Source of the DNA: Actinernus sp. WN-2022
Lineage: Eukaryota > Cnidaria > Anthozoa > Actiniaria > Actinernidae
NCBI GenBank assembly: GCA_030867875.1
Contig: JAOWCC010000190.1
Coordinates: 1-64,000, forward strand
DNA: 64,000 bases
Direction: 5' to 3'
Shown: one piece after another, positions 10,458 through 22,200 of the stretch
Layout of the letters: each line of letters opens with the position of its first letter
How positions within the stretch are numbered: the first letter of the stretch is position 1
Made by a program: the position numbers and the translations under genes
The notes under the pieces: model-generated
Databases searched by the model: none
Seen by the model: the letters and a program-made list of their open reading frames with translations, nothing else
Told to the model about the DNA's origin: nothing

Positions 10458-11970
10458 GATGTAGGATGAAAGAGGAGGATGAGTTGTATTTATTTATTTG
10501 TTATTCTTTTATACATTTCTTTATGTATTTCTATTTCTTTTAATTAATTTCTATTGATTTATTTATTTTGTTCATGATGGGCCAGTATGAAGCAGACTGA
10601 TGCAGGATGATGCAGGATGATGCAAGATGATGCAGGATGATGCAGGATGAAGCAGGATGATGCAGGATGATGCAGGATGATGCAGGATGATGCAGGATGA
10701 TGCAGGATGATGCAGGATGATGCACGATAATGCACGATAATGTAGGATGAAAGAGGAGGATGCGTTGTATTTTTATTTTTTTATTTTTTTATACATTTCT
10801 TTATGTATATCTATTTCTTTTTATTAATTTCTCTTTATTTATTTATTTTGTCCATGATGGGCCAGTATGAAGCAGGATGATGGAGGATGACGCAGACTGA
10901 TGCAGGATGATGCAGGATGATGCAGGATGATGCAGGATGATGCAGGATGATGCAGGATGATGCAGGATGATGCCGGATGATGCAGGATGATGCAGGATGA
11001 TGCAGCATGATGCAGGATGACGCAGGATGATGCAGGATGATGCAGGATGATGTAGGATAATGTAGGATGAAAGAGGAGGATGTGTCGTATTTATTTATTT
11101 GTTAATTTTTTATACATTTCTTTATGTATTTCTATTTCTTTTTATTAATTTCTATTTATTTATTTATTTTGTTCATGATGGGCCAGTATGACGCAGGATG
11201 ATGCAGGATGATGCAGGGTGATGCAGGATGATGCAGGATGATCAAGGATGATGCAGGAGGATGCAGGATGATGCAGGAGGATGCAGGATGATGCAGGATG
11301 ATGCAGGATGATGCAGGATGATGCAGGATGAAGCAGGATGATGCAGGATGATGCAGGATGATGCAGGTTGATGCAGGATGATGCAGGATGATGCAGGATG
11401 ATGCACGATAATGCACGATAATGTAGGATGAAAGAGTAGGATGCATTTTTTTTTTATACATTTCTTTATGTATATCTATTTCTTTTTATTAATTTATATT
11501 TATTTATTTATTTTGTTCATGATGGGCCAGTATGACGCAGGATGATGCAGGATGATGCAGGATGATGCAGGATGAGGCAGGATGATGCAGGATGAGGCAG
11601 GATGATGCAGGATGACGCAGGATGATGCAGGATGATGCAGGATGATGCAGGATGATGCAGGATGATGCAGGATGATGCAGGATGATGCAGGATGATGCAG
11701 GATGATGCAGGATGATGCAGGAAGATGCAGGATGATGCAGGATGATGCAGGATGATGCAGGATGATGCAGGATGATGCAGGATGATGCAGGATGATGCAG
11801 GATGATGCAGGATGATGCAGGGTGATGCAGGATGATGCAGGATGATGCAGGATGATGCAGGCTGATGCAGGATGATGCAGGATGATGCAGGATGATGCAG
11901 GATGATGCAGGATGATGCAGGATGATGCAGGATGATGCAGGATGATGCAGGATGATGCAGGATGATGCAC
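10458..11970 (+). repeat. Four-module HOR, copy 2 of 4
   Basis: Spacers are at 10,458-10,588, 10,724-10,868, 11,049-11,190 and 11,408-11,534, in the same order as copy 1. The third array (11,191-11,407) is two units shorter and contains a lone CAGGTTG change. The fourth (11,535-11,970) has a different barcode from copy 1, with GATGACGCAG, GAAGATGCAG, CAGGGTG and CAGGCTG in place of GATGAAGCAG / GATGGTGCAG. It was therefore replaced or converted while its neighbours were kept. Confidence 0.85.
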
Positions 11971-12716
11971 GATGATGTAGGATTAAAGAGGAGGATGAGT
12001 TGTATTTATTTATTTGTTATTCTTTTATACATTTCTTTATGTATTTCTATTTCTTTTAATTAATTTCTATTGATTTATTTATTTTGTTCATGATGGGCCA
12101 GTATGAAGCAGACTGATGCAGGATGATGCAGGATGATGCAAGATGATGCAGGATGATGCAGGATGAAGCAGGATGATGCAGGATGATGCAGGATGATGCA
12201 GGATGATGCAGGATGATGCAGGATGATGCAGGATGATGCAGGATGATGCACGATAATGCACGATAATGTAGGATGAAAGAGGAGGATGCGTTGTATTTTT
12301 ATTTTTTTATTTTTTTATACATTTCTTTATGTATATCTATTTCTTTTTATTAATTTCTCTTTATTTATTTATTTTGTCCATGATGGGCCAGTATGAAGCA
12401 GGATGATGGAGGATGACGCAGACTGATGCAGGATGATGCAGGATGATGCAGGATGATGCAGGATGATGCAGGATGATGCAGGATGATGCAGGATGATGCC
12501 GGATGATGCAGGATGATGCAGGATGATGCAGCATGATGCAGGATGACGCAGGATGATGCAGGATGATGCAGGATGATGTAGGATAATGTAGGATGAAAGA
12601 GGAGGATGTGTCGTATTTATTTATTTGTTAATTTTTTATACATTTCTTTATGTATTTCTATTTCTTTTTATTAATTTCTATTTATTTATTTATTTTGTTC
12701 ATGATGGGCCAGTATG

Positions 12717-13102
12717 ACGCAGGATGATGCAGGAAGATGCAGGATGATGCAGGATGATGCAGGATGATGCAGGATGATGCAGGATGATGCAGGATGATGC
12801 AGGATGATGCAGGATGATGCAGGATGATGCAGGATGATGCAGGATGATGCAGGATGATGCAGGATGATGCAGGATGATGCAGGATGATGCAGGATGATGC
12901 AGGATGATGCAGGATGATGCAGGATGATGCAGGATGATGCAGGATGATGCAGGATGATGCAGGATGATGCAGGATGATGCAGGATGATGCAGGATGATGC
13001 AGGATGATGCAGGATGATGCAGGATGATGCAGGATGATGCAGGATGATGCAGGATGATGCAGGATGATGCAGGATGATGCAGGAGGATGCAGGATGATGC
13101 AC
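12717..13102 (+). repeat. Representative 10-mer array, about 38 near-perfect units
   Basis: This is one of the cleanest arrays. After a start unit TATGACGCAG and one GAAGATGCAG variant, the unit GATGATGCAG repeats almost without change until a GAGGATGCAG unit two before the end. Because 10 is not a multiple of 3, every frame reads the same 30-bp cycle. On the minus strand that cycle is the stop-free decapeptide LHHPASSCII; on the plus strand it contains TGA. The same start and end signature recurs at 14,269-14,643 and in the left half of 17,477-18,192, so these three arrays share ancestry. Confidence 0.95.
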
Positions 13103-13246
13103 GATAATGCACGATAATGTAGGATGAAATAGGAGGATGCATTGTATTTTTATTTTTTATTTTTTTTATACATTTCTTTATGTATATCTATTTATTTTTA
13201 TTAATTTATATTTATTTATTTATTTTGTCCATGATGGGCCAGTATG
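13103..13246 (+). repeat. AT-rich spacer, CATTG subtype (type example)
   Basis: This subtype reads GAGGATGCATTGTATTTTTA, followed by long T-runs, then the inverted repeat and TATCTATTTATTTTTATTAA. The anchor is TTTTGTCC with TATGAAGCAG. This copy has GATGAAATAGGAGG in place of GATGAAAGAGGAGG. That marker is shared only with 14,644 and 15,707, so the three form one lineage. Ordinary members include 23,284, 24,617, 29,904, 31,228, 34,177, 35,301, 38,204, 54,644, 56,027, 58,952, 61,397 and 62,490. Confidence 0.9.
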
Positions 13247-13522
13247 AAGCAGGATGATGGAGGATGACGCAGACTGATGCAGGATGATGCAGGATGATGC
13301 AGGATGATGCAGGATGATGCAGGATGATGCAGGATGATGCAGGATGATGCAGGATGATGCAGGATGATGCAGGATGATGCAGGATGATGCAGGATGATGC
13401 AGGATGATGCAGAATGATCCAGGATGATGCAGGATGATGCAGGATGACGCAGGATGATGCAGGATGACGCAGGATGACGCAGGATGATGCAGGATGATGC
13501 AGGATGATGCAGGATGATGCAC

Positions 13523-15224
13523 GATGATGTAGGATTAAAGAGGAGGATGAGTTGTATTTATTTATTTGTTATTCTTTTATACATTTCTTTATGTATTTCT
13601 ATTTCTTTTAATTAATTTCTATTGATTTATTTATTTTGTTCATGATGGGCCAGTATGAAGCAGACTGATGCAGGATGATGCAGGATGATGCAAGATGATG
13701 CAGGATGATGCAGGATGAAGCAGGATGATGCAGGATGATGCAGGATGATGCAGGATGATGCAGGATGATGCAGGATGATGCAGGATGATGCAGGATGATG
13801 CACGATAATGCACGATAATGTAGGATGAAAGAGGAGGATGCGTTGTATTTTTATTTTTTTATTTTTTTATACATTTCTTTATGTATATCTATTTCTTTTT
13901 ATTAATTTCTCTTTATTTATTTATTTTGTCCATGATGGGCCAGTATGAAGCAGGATGATGGAGGATGACGCAGACTGATGCAGGATGATGCAGGATGATG
14001 CAGGATGATGCAGGATGATGCAGGATGATGCAGGATGATGCAGGATGATGCCGGATGATGGAGGATGATGCAGGATGATGCAGCATGATGCAGGATGACG
14101 CAGGATGATGCAGGATGATGCAGGATGATGTAGGATAATGTAGGATGAAAGAGGAGGATGTGTCGTATTTATTTATTTGTTAATTTTTTATACATTTCTT
14201 TATGTATTTCTATTTCTTTTTATTAATTTCTATTTATTTATTTATTTTGTTCATGATGGGCCAGTATGACGCAGGATGATGCAGGAAGATGCAGGATGAT
14301 GCAGGATGATGCAGGATGATGCAGGATGATGCAGGATGATGCAGGATGATGCAGGATGATGCAGGATGATGCAGGATGATGCAGGATGATGCAGGATGAT
14401 GCAGGATGATGCAGGATGATGCAGGATGATGCAGGATGATGCAGGATGATGCAGGATGATGCAGGATGATGCAGGATGATGCAGGATGATGCAGGATGAT
14501 GCAGGATGATGCAGGATGATGCAGGATGATGCAGGATGATGCAGGATGATGCAGGATGATGCAGGATGATGCAGGATGATGCAGGATGATGCAGGATGAT
14601 GCAGGATGATGCAGGATGATGCAGGAGGATGCAGGATGATGCACGATAATGCACGATAATGTAGGATGAAATAGGAGGATGCATTGTATTTTTATTTTTT
14701 ATTTTTTTTATACATTTCTTTATGTATATCTATTTATTTTTATTAATTTATATTTATTTATTTATTTTGTCCATGATGGGCCAGTATGAAGCAGGATGAT
14801 GGAGGATGACGCAGACTGATGCAGGATGATGCAGGATGATGCAGGATGATGCAGGATGATGCAGGATGATGCAGGATGATGCAGGATGATGCAGGATGAT
14901 GCAGGATGATGCAGGATGATGCAGGATGATGCAGGATGATGCAGGATGATGCAGGATGATGCAGGATGATGCAGAATGATCCAGGATGATGCAGGATGAT
15001 GCAGGATGACGCAGGATGATGCAGGATGACGCAGGATGACGCAGGATGATGCAGGATGATGCAGGATGATGCAGGATGATGCAGGATGATGCAGGATGAT
15101 GCAGGATGATGCAGGATGATGCAGGATGATGCAGGATGATGCAGGATGAAGCAGGATGATGCAGGATGATGCAGGATGATGCAGGATGATGCAGGATGAT
15201 GCAGGATGATGCAGGATGATGCAC
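13523..15224 (+). repeat. Four-module HOR, copy 4 of 4
   Basis: Spacers are at 13,523-13,658, 13,803-13,948, 14,127-14,268 and 14,644-14,788, with the markers of copy 3 (GATTAAAGAG, GATGAAATAGG). The second array has a private GATGATGGAG unit in place of GATGATGCAG at about 14,060. The fourth array (14,789-15,224, 436 bp) shares the CAGAATGATCCAGG barcode with 13,247-13,522 but continues for about 160 bp beyond it with a GATGAAGCAG unit. Confidence 0.85.
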
Positions 15225-16740
15225 GATAATGCACGATAAGGTAGGATGAAAGAGGAGGATGCGTTGTATTTTTTTTTTTTTTATACATTTCTTTATGTAT
15301 ATCTATTTCTTTTTATTAATTTCTATTTATTTATTTATTTTGTCCATGATGGGCCAGTATGAAGCATGATGATGGAGGATGACGCAGACTGATGCAGGAT
15401 GATGCAGGATGATGCAGGATGATGCAGGATGATGCAGGATGATGCAGGATGAAGCAGGATGATGCAGGATGATGCAGCGTGATGCAGGATGATGCAGGAT
15501 GATGCAGGATGATGCAGGATGATGCAGGATGATGCAGGATGATGCAGGATGATGCAGGATGATGCAGGATGATGCAGGATGATGCAGGATGATGCAGGAT
15601 GATGCAGGATGATGCAGGATGATGCAGGATGATGCAGGATGATGCAGGATGATGCAGGATGATGCAGGATGATGCAGGATGATGCAGGAGGATGCAGGAT
15701 GATGCACGATAATGCACGATAATGTAGGATGAAATAGGAGGATGCATTGTATTTTTATTTTTTATTTTTTTTATACATTTCTTTATGTATATCTATTTAT
15801 TTTTATTAATTTATATTTATTTATTTATTTTGTCCATGATGGGCCAGTATGAAGCAGGATGATGGAGGATGACGCAGACTGATGCAGGATGATGCAGGAT
15901 GATGCAGGATGATGCAGGATGATGCAGGATGATGCAGGATGATGCAGGATGATGCAGGATGATGCAGGATGATGCAGGATGATGCAGAATGATCCAGGAT
16001 GATGCAGGATGATGCAGGATGACGCAGGATGATGCAGGATGACGCAGGATGACGCAGGATGATGCAGGATGATGCAGGATGATGCAGGATGATGCAGGAT
16101 GATGCAGGATGATGCAGGATGATGCAGGATGATGCAGGATGATGCAGGATGATGCAGGATGAAGCAGGATGATGCAGGATGATGCAGGATGATGCAGGAT
16201 GATGCAGGATGATGCAGGATGATGCAGGATGATGCACGATAATGCACGATAAGGTAGGATGAAAGAGGAGGATGCGTTGTATTTTTTTTTTTTTTATACA
16301 TTTCTTTATGTATATCTATTTCTTTTTATTAATTTCTATTTATTTATTTATTTTGTCCATGATGGGCCAGTATGAAGCATGATGATGGAGGATGACGCAG
16401 ACTGATGCAGGATGATGCAGGATGATGCAGGATGATGCAGGATGATGCAGGATGATGCAGGATGATGCAGGATGATGCAGGATGAAGCAGCGTGATGCAG
16501 GATGATGCAGCGTGATGCAGGATGATGCAGGATGATGCAGGATGATGCAGGATGATGCAGGATGATGCAGGATGATGCAGGATGATGCAGGATGATGCAG
16601 GATGATGCAGGATGATGCAGGATGATGCAGGATGATGCAGCATGATGCAGGATGATGCAGGATGATGCAGGATGATGCAGGATGATGCAGGATGATGCAG
16701 GATGATGCAGGATGATGCAGGATGATGCAGGATGATGCAC
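15225..16740 (+). repeat. Permuted two-module repeats (GATAAGGTAGG and GATGAAATAGG spacers)
   Basis: Spacers are at 15,225-15,361, 15,707-15,851 and 16,237-16,374. The two outer spacers share the private marker GATAAGGTAGG, a T-run of 13-14 and TATGAAGCATGATGATGGAG. The middle one is of the 13,103 / 14,644 lineage. The pair 14,644 + 15,225 is therefore repeated as 15,707 + 16,237 (about 1.01-1.06 kb). The arrays 15,362-15,706 and 16,375-16,740 carry CAGCGTGATGCAG. The latter also has GCAGCATGATG inside it. Confidence 0.82.
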
Positions 16741-17476
16741 GATGATGTAGGATTAAAGAGGAGGATGAGTTGTATTTATTTATTTGTTATTCTTTTATAC
16801 ATTTCTTGATGTATTTCTATTTCTTTTAATTAATTTCTATTGATTTATTTATTTTGTTCATGATGGGCCAGTATGAAGCAGACTGATGCAGGATGATGCA
16901 GGATGATGCAAGATGATGCAGGATGATGCAGGATGAAGCAGGATGATGCAGGATGATGCAGGATGATGCAGGATGATGCAGGATGATGCAGGATGATGCA
17001 GGATGATGCACGATAATGCACGATAATGTAGGATGAAAGAGGAGGATGCGTTGTATTTTTATTTTTTTATTTTTTTATACATTTCTTTATGTATATCTAT
17101 TTCTTTTTATTAATTTCTCTTTATTTATTTATTTTGTCCATGATGGGCCAGTATGAAGCAGGATGATGGAGGATGACGCAGACTGATGCAGGATGATGCA
17201 GGATGATGCAGGATGATGCAGGATGATGCAGGATGATGCAGGATGATGCAGGATGATGCCGGATGATGCAGGATGATGCAGGATGATGCAGCATGATGCA
17301 GGATGACGCAGGATGATGCAGGATGATGCAGGATGATGTAGGATAATGTAGGATGAAAGAGGAGGATGTGTCGTATTTATTTATTTGTTAATTTTTTATA
17401 CATTTCTTTATGTATTTCTATTTCTTTTTATTAATTTCTATTTATTTATTTATTTTGTTCATGATGGGCCAGTATG
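16741..17476 (+). repeat. Fifth, incomplete copy of the four-module HOR
   Basis: Spacers are at 16,741-16,875 (GATTAAAGAG), 17,011-17,155 (CGTTG) and 17,334-17,476 (TGTCG). Order and array barcodes match 11,971-12,716, at an offset of about 4.76-4.77 kb. The fourth module is lost because the next array is fused to another family. The first spacer has CTTGATG in place of CTTTATG, which changes one base of the inverted-repeat loop. Confidence 0.82.
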
Positions 17477-18192
17477 ACGCAGGATGATGCAGGAAGATGC
17501 AGGATGATGCAGGATGATGCAGGATGATGCAGGATGATGCAGGATGATGCAGGATGATGCAGGATGATGCAGGATGATGCAGGATGATGCAGGATGATGC
17601 AGGATGATGCAGGATGATGCAGGATGATGCAGGATGATGCAGGATGATGCAGGATGATGCAGGATGATGCAGGATGATGCAGGATGATGCAGGATGATGC
17701 AGGATGATGCAGGATGATGCAGGATGATGCAGGATGATGCAGGATGATGCAGGATGATGCAGGATGATGCAGGATGATGCAGGATGATGCAGGATGATGC
17801 AGGATGATGCAGGATGATGCAGGAGGATGCAGGAGGATGCAGGATGATGCACGATGATGCAGGATGATGCAGGATGATGCAGGATGATGCAGGATGATGC
17901 AGGATGATGCAGGATGATGCAGGATGATGCAGGATGATGCAGGATGATGCAGGATGATGCAGGATGATGCAGGATGATGCAGGATGATGCAGGATGATGC
18001 AGGATGATGCAGGATGATGCAGGATGATGCAGGATGATGCAGGATGATGCAGGATGAAGCAGGATGATGCAGGATGATGCAGGATGATGCAGGATGATGC
18101 AGGATGATGCAGGATGATGCAGGATGAAGCAGGATGATGCAGGATGGTGCAGGATGATGCAGGATGATGCAGGATGATGCAGGATGATGCAC
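17477..18192 (+). repeat. Longest array (716 bp), a fusion of two array families
   Basis: The left part matches 12,717-13,102: GAAGATGCAG near the start, a long clean run, then GAGGATGCAG at about 17,820. The right part matches 4,398-4,763 and 7,281-7,676: GATGAAGCAG twice, then GATGGTGCAG. At about 17,844-17,853 there is a unit GATGATGCAC, a form normally found only as the last unit before a spacer. The simplest reading is that a spacer was deleted and two arrays joined. From this join the order follows 4,400-8,542 at an offset of about 13.43 kb. Confidence 0.85.
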
Positions 18193-19278
18193 GATGATGT
18201 AGGATGAAAGAGGAGGATGAGTTGTATTTATTTATTTGTTATTCTTTTATACATTTCTTTATGTATTTCTATTTCTTTTAATTAATTTCTATTGATTTAT
18301 TTATTTTGTTCATGATGGGCCAGTATGAAGCAGACTGATGCAGGATGATGCAGGATGATGCAAGATGATGCAGGATGATGCAGGATGAAGCAGGATGATG
18401 CAGGATGATGCAGGATGATGCAGGATGATGCAGGATGATGCAGGATGATGCAGGATGATGCACGATAATGCACGATAATGTAGGATGAAAGAGGAGGATG
18501 CGTTGTATTTTTATTTTTTTATTTTTTTATACATTTCTTTATGTATATCTATTTCTTTTTATTAATTTCTCTTTATTTATTTATTTTGTCCATGATGGGC
18601 CAGTATGAGGCAGGATGATGCAGGATGACGCAGGATGATGCAGCATGACGCAGGATGACGCAGGATGACGCAGGATGATGCAGGATGATGCAGGATGATG
18701 TAGGATCATGTAGGATGAAAGAGGAGGATGTGTCGTATTTATTTATTTGTTATTTTTTTATACATTTCTTTATGTATTTCTATTTCTTTTTATTAATTAC
18801 TATTTATTTATTTATTTTGTTCATGATGGGCCAGTATGACGCAGGATGATGCAGGATGATGCAGGATGATGCAGGATGATGCAGGATGATGCAGGATGAT
18901 GCAGGATGATGCAGGATGATGCAGGATGATGCAGGATGATGCAGGATGATGCAGGATGATGCAGGATGATGCAGGATGATGCAGGATGATGCAGGATTAT
19001 GCAGGATGATGCAGGATGATGCAGGATGATGGAGGATGACGCAGACTGATGCAGGATGATGCAGGATGATGCAGGATGATGCAGGATGATGCAGGATGAT
19101 GCAGGATGATGCAGGATGATGCAGGATGATGCAGGATGATGCAGGATGAGGCAGGATGATGCAGGATGATGCAGGATGATGCAGGATGATGCAGGATGAT
19201 GCACGATGATGTAGGATGAAAGAGGAGGATGAGTTGTATTTATTTATTTGTTATTTTTTTATACATTTCTTTATGTAT
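18193..19278 (+). repeat. Start of the third copy of the 2.87-kb HOR
   Basis: Spacers are at 18,193-18,328, 18,463-18,608, 18,697-18,838 and 19,205-19,338 (the last is shared with the next segment). At 18,608 the anchor is followed by GGCAGG, the same fusion as at 5,183. The array 18,609-18,696 is only 88 bp and has GCAGCATGACG with further GATGACGCAG units. The array 18,839-19,204 contains a leader cassette at 19,025-19,054 that is not beside an anchor. Confidence 0.85.
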
Positions 19279-22200
19279 TTCTATTTCTTTTTATTAATTT
19301 CTATTTATTTATTTATTTTGTTCATGATGGGCCAGTATGAAGCAGGATGATGCAGGATGATGGAGGATGACGCAGACTGATGCAGGATGATGCAGGATGA
19401 TGCAGGATGATGCAGGATGATCAAGGATGATGCAGGAGGATGCAGGATGATGCAGGATGATGCAGGATGATGCAGGATGATGCAGCATGATGCAGGATGA
19501 CGCAGGATGATGCAGGATGATGCAGGATGATGCAGGATGAAGCAGGATGATGGAGGATGGTGCAGGATGATGCAGGATGATGCAGGATGATGCAGGATGA
19601 TGCACGATGATGTAGGATGAAAGAGGAGGATGAGTTGTATTTATTTATTTGTTATTCTTTTATACATTTCTTTATGTATTTCTATTTCTTTTAATTAATT
19701 TCTATTGATTTATTTATTTTGTTCATGATGGGCCAGTATGAAGCAGACTGATGCAGGATGATGCAGGATGATGCAAGATGATGCAGGATGATGCAGGATG
19801 AAGCAGGATGATGCAGGATGATGCAGGATGATGCAGGATGATGCAGGATGATGCAGGATGATGCAGGATGATGCAGGATGATGCACGATAATGCACGATA
19901 ATGTAGGATGAAAGAGGAGGATGCGTTGTATTTTTATTTTTTTATTTTTTTATACATTTCTTTATGTATATCTATTTCTTTTGATTAATTTCTCTTTATT
20001 TATTTATTTTGTCCATGATGGGCCAGTATGAAGCAGGATGATGGAGGATGACGCAGACTGATGCAGGATGATGCAGGATGATGCAGGATGATGCAGGATG
20101 ATGCAGGATGATGCAGGATGATGCTGGATGATGCACGATAATGCACGATAATGTAGGATGAAAGAGTAGGATGCATTTTTTTTTATACATTTCTTTATGT
20201 ATATCTATTTCTTTTTATTAATTTATATTTATTTATTTATTTTGTTCATGATGGGCCAGTATGACGCAGGATGATGCAGGATGATGCAGGATGATGCAGG
20301 ATGAGGCAGGATGATGCAGGATGAGGCAGGATGATGCAGGATGATGCAGGATGATGCAGGATGATGCAGGATGATGCAGGATGATGCAGGATGATGCAGG
20401 ATGATGCAGGATGATGCAGGATGATGCAGGATGATGCAGGAAGATGCAGCATGATGCAGGATGATGCAGGATGATGCAGGATGATGCAGGATGATGCAGG
20501 ATGATGCAGAATGATGCAGGATGATGCAGGGTGATGCAGGATGATGCAGGATGATGCACGATGATGCACGATGATGTAGGATGAAAGAGGAGGATGAGTT
20601 GTATTTATTTATTTGTTAATTTTTTATACATTTCTTTATGTATTTCTATTTCTTTTTATTAATTTCTATTTATTTATTTATTTTGTTCATGATGGGCCAG
20701 TATGACGCAGACTGATGCAGGATGATGCAGGATGATGCAGGATGATGCAGGATGATGCAGGATGATGCAGGATGATGCAGGATGATGCAGGATGATGCAG
20801 GATGATGCAGGATGATGCAGGATGATGCAGGATGATGCAGGATGATGCAGGATGATGCAGGATGATGCAGGATGATGCAGGATGATGCAGGATGATGCAG
20901 GATGATGCAGGATGATGCAGGATGATGCAGGATGATGCAGGATGATGCAGGATGATGCAGGATGATGCAGGATGAAGCAGGATGATGCAGGATGATGCAG
21001 GATGATGCAGGATGATGCAGGATGATGCAGGATGATGCAGGATGAAGCAGGATGATGCCGGATGGTGCAGGATGATGCAGGATGATGCAGGATGATGCAG
21101 GATGATGCACGATGATGTAGGATGAAAGAGGAGGATGAGTTGTATTTATTTATTTGTTATTCTTTTATACATTTCTTTATGTATTTCTATTTCTTTTAAT
21201 TAATTTCTATTGATTTATTTATTTTGTTCATGATGGGCCAGTATGAAGCAGACTGATGCAGGATGATGCAGGATGATGCAAGATGATGCAGGATGATGCA
21301 GGATGAAGCAGGATGATGCAGGATGATGCAGGATGATGCAGGATGATGCAGGATGATGCAGGATGATGCAGGATGATGCACGATAATGCACGATAATGTA
21401 GGATGAAAGAGGAGGATGCGTTGTATTTTTATTTTTTTATTTTTTTATACATTTCTTTATGTATATCTATTTCTTTTTATTAATTTCTCTTTATTTATTT
21501 ATTTTGTCCATGATGGGCCAGTATGAAGCAGGATGATGGAGGATGACGCAGACTGATGCAGGATGATGCAGGATGATGCAGGATGAGGCAGGATGATGCA
21601 GGATGAGGCAGGATGATGCAGGATGATGCAGGATGATGCAGGATGATGCAGGATGATGCAGGATGATGCAGGATGATGCAGGATGATGCAGGATGATGCA
21701 GGATGATGCAGGATGATGCAGGATGATGCAGGAAGATGCAGCATGATGCAGGATGATGCAGGATGATGCAGGATGATGCAGGATGATGCAGGATGATGCA
21801 GAATGATGCAGGATGATGCAGGGTGATGCAGGATGATGCAGGATGATGCACGATGATGCACGATGATGTAGGATGAAAGAGGAGGATGAGTTGTATTTAT
21901 TTATTTGTTAATTTTTTATACATTTCTTTATGTATTTCTATTTCTTTTTATTAATTTCTATTTATTTATTTATTTTGTTCATGATGGGCCAGTATGACGC
22001 AGACTGATGCAGGATGATGCAGGATGATGCAGGATGATGCAGGATGATGCAGGATGATGCAGGATGATGCAGGATGATGCAGGATGATGCAGGATGATGC
22101 AGGATGATGCAGGATGATGCAGGATGATGCAGGATGATGCAGGATGATGCAGGATGATGCAGGATGATGCAGGATGATGCAGGATGATGCAGGATGATGC

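Larger units (their letters stand above)
11971..13522 (+). repeat. Four-module HOR, copy 3 of 4
   Basis: Spacers are at 11,971-12,105, 12,251-12,395, 12,574-12,716 and 13,103-13,246. The first spacer carries GATTAAAGAG. The fourth is a CATTG spacer with GATGAAATAGG instead of the CATTTT class, so one module was swapped relative to copies 1 and 2. The array after the TGTCG spacer is the clean 386-bp one. The array 13,247-13,522 has CAGAATGATCCAGG and three GATGACGCAG units. Confidence 0.85.

Noticed and set aside
12717..13102. Immunoglobulin-like switch region because of G-rich tandem repeats
   Set aside because: The AGCT core of switch regions is absent from the 10-mer and no constant-region exons are present.
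17446..18192. Long minus-strand open frames (up to about 279 codons) as repeat-protein genes
   Set aside because: All three minus frames of the 10-mer are open and give the same decapeptide, starts and stops come only from spacers, small indels have no effect on openness, and no promoter or codon-level constraint is visible.
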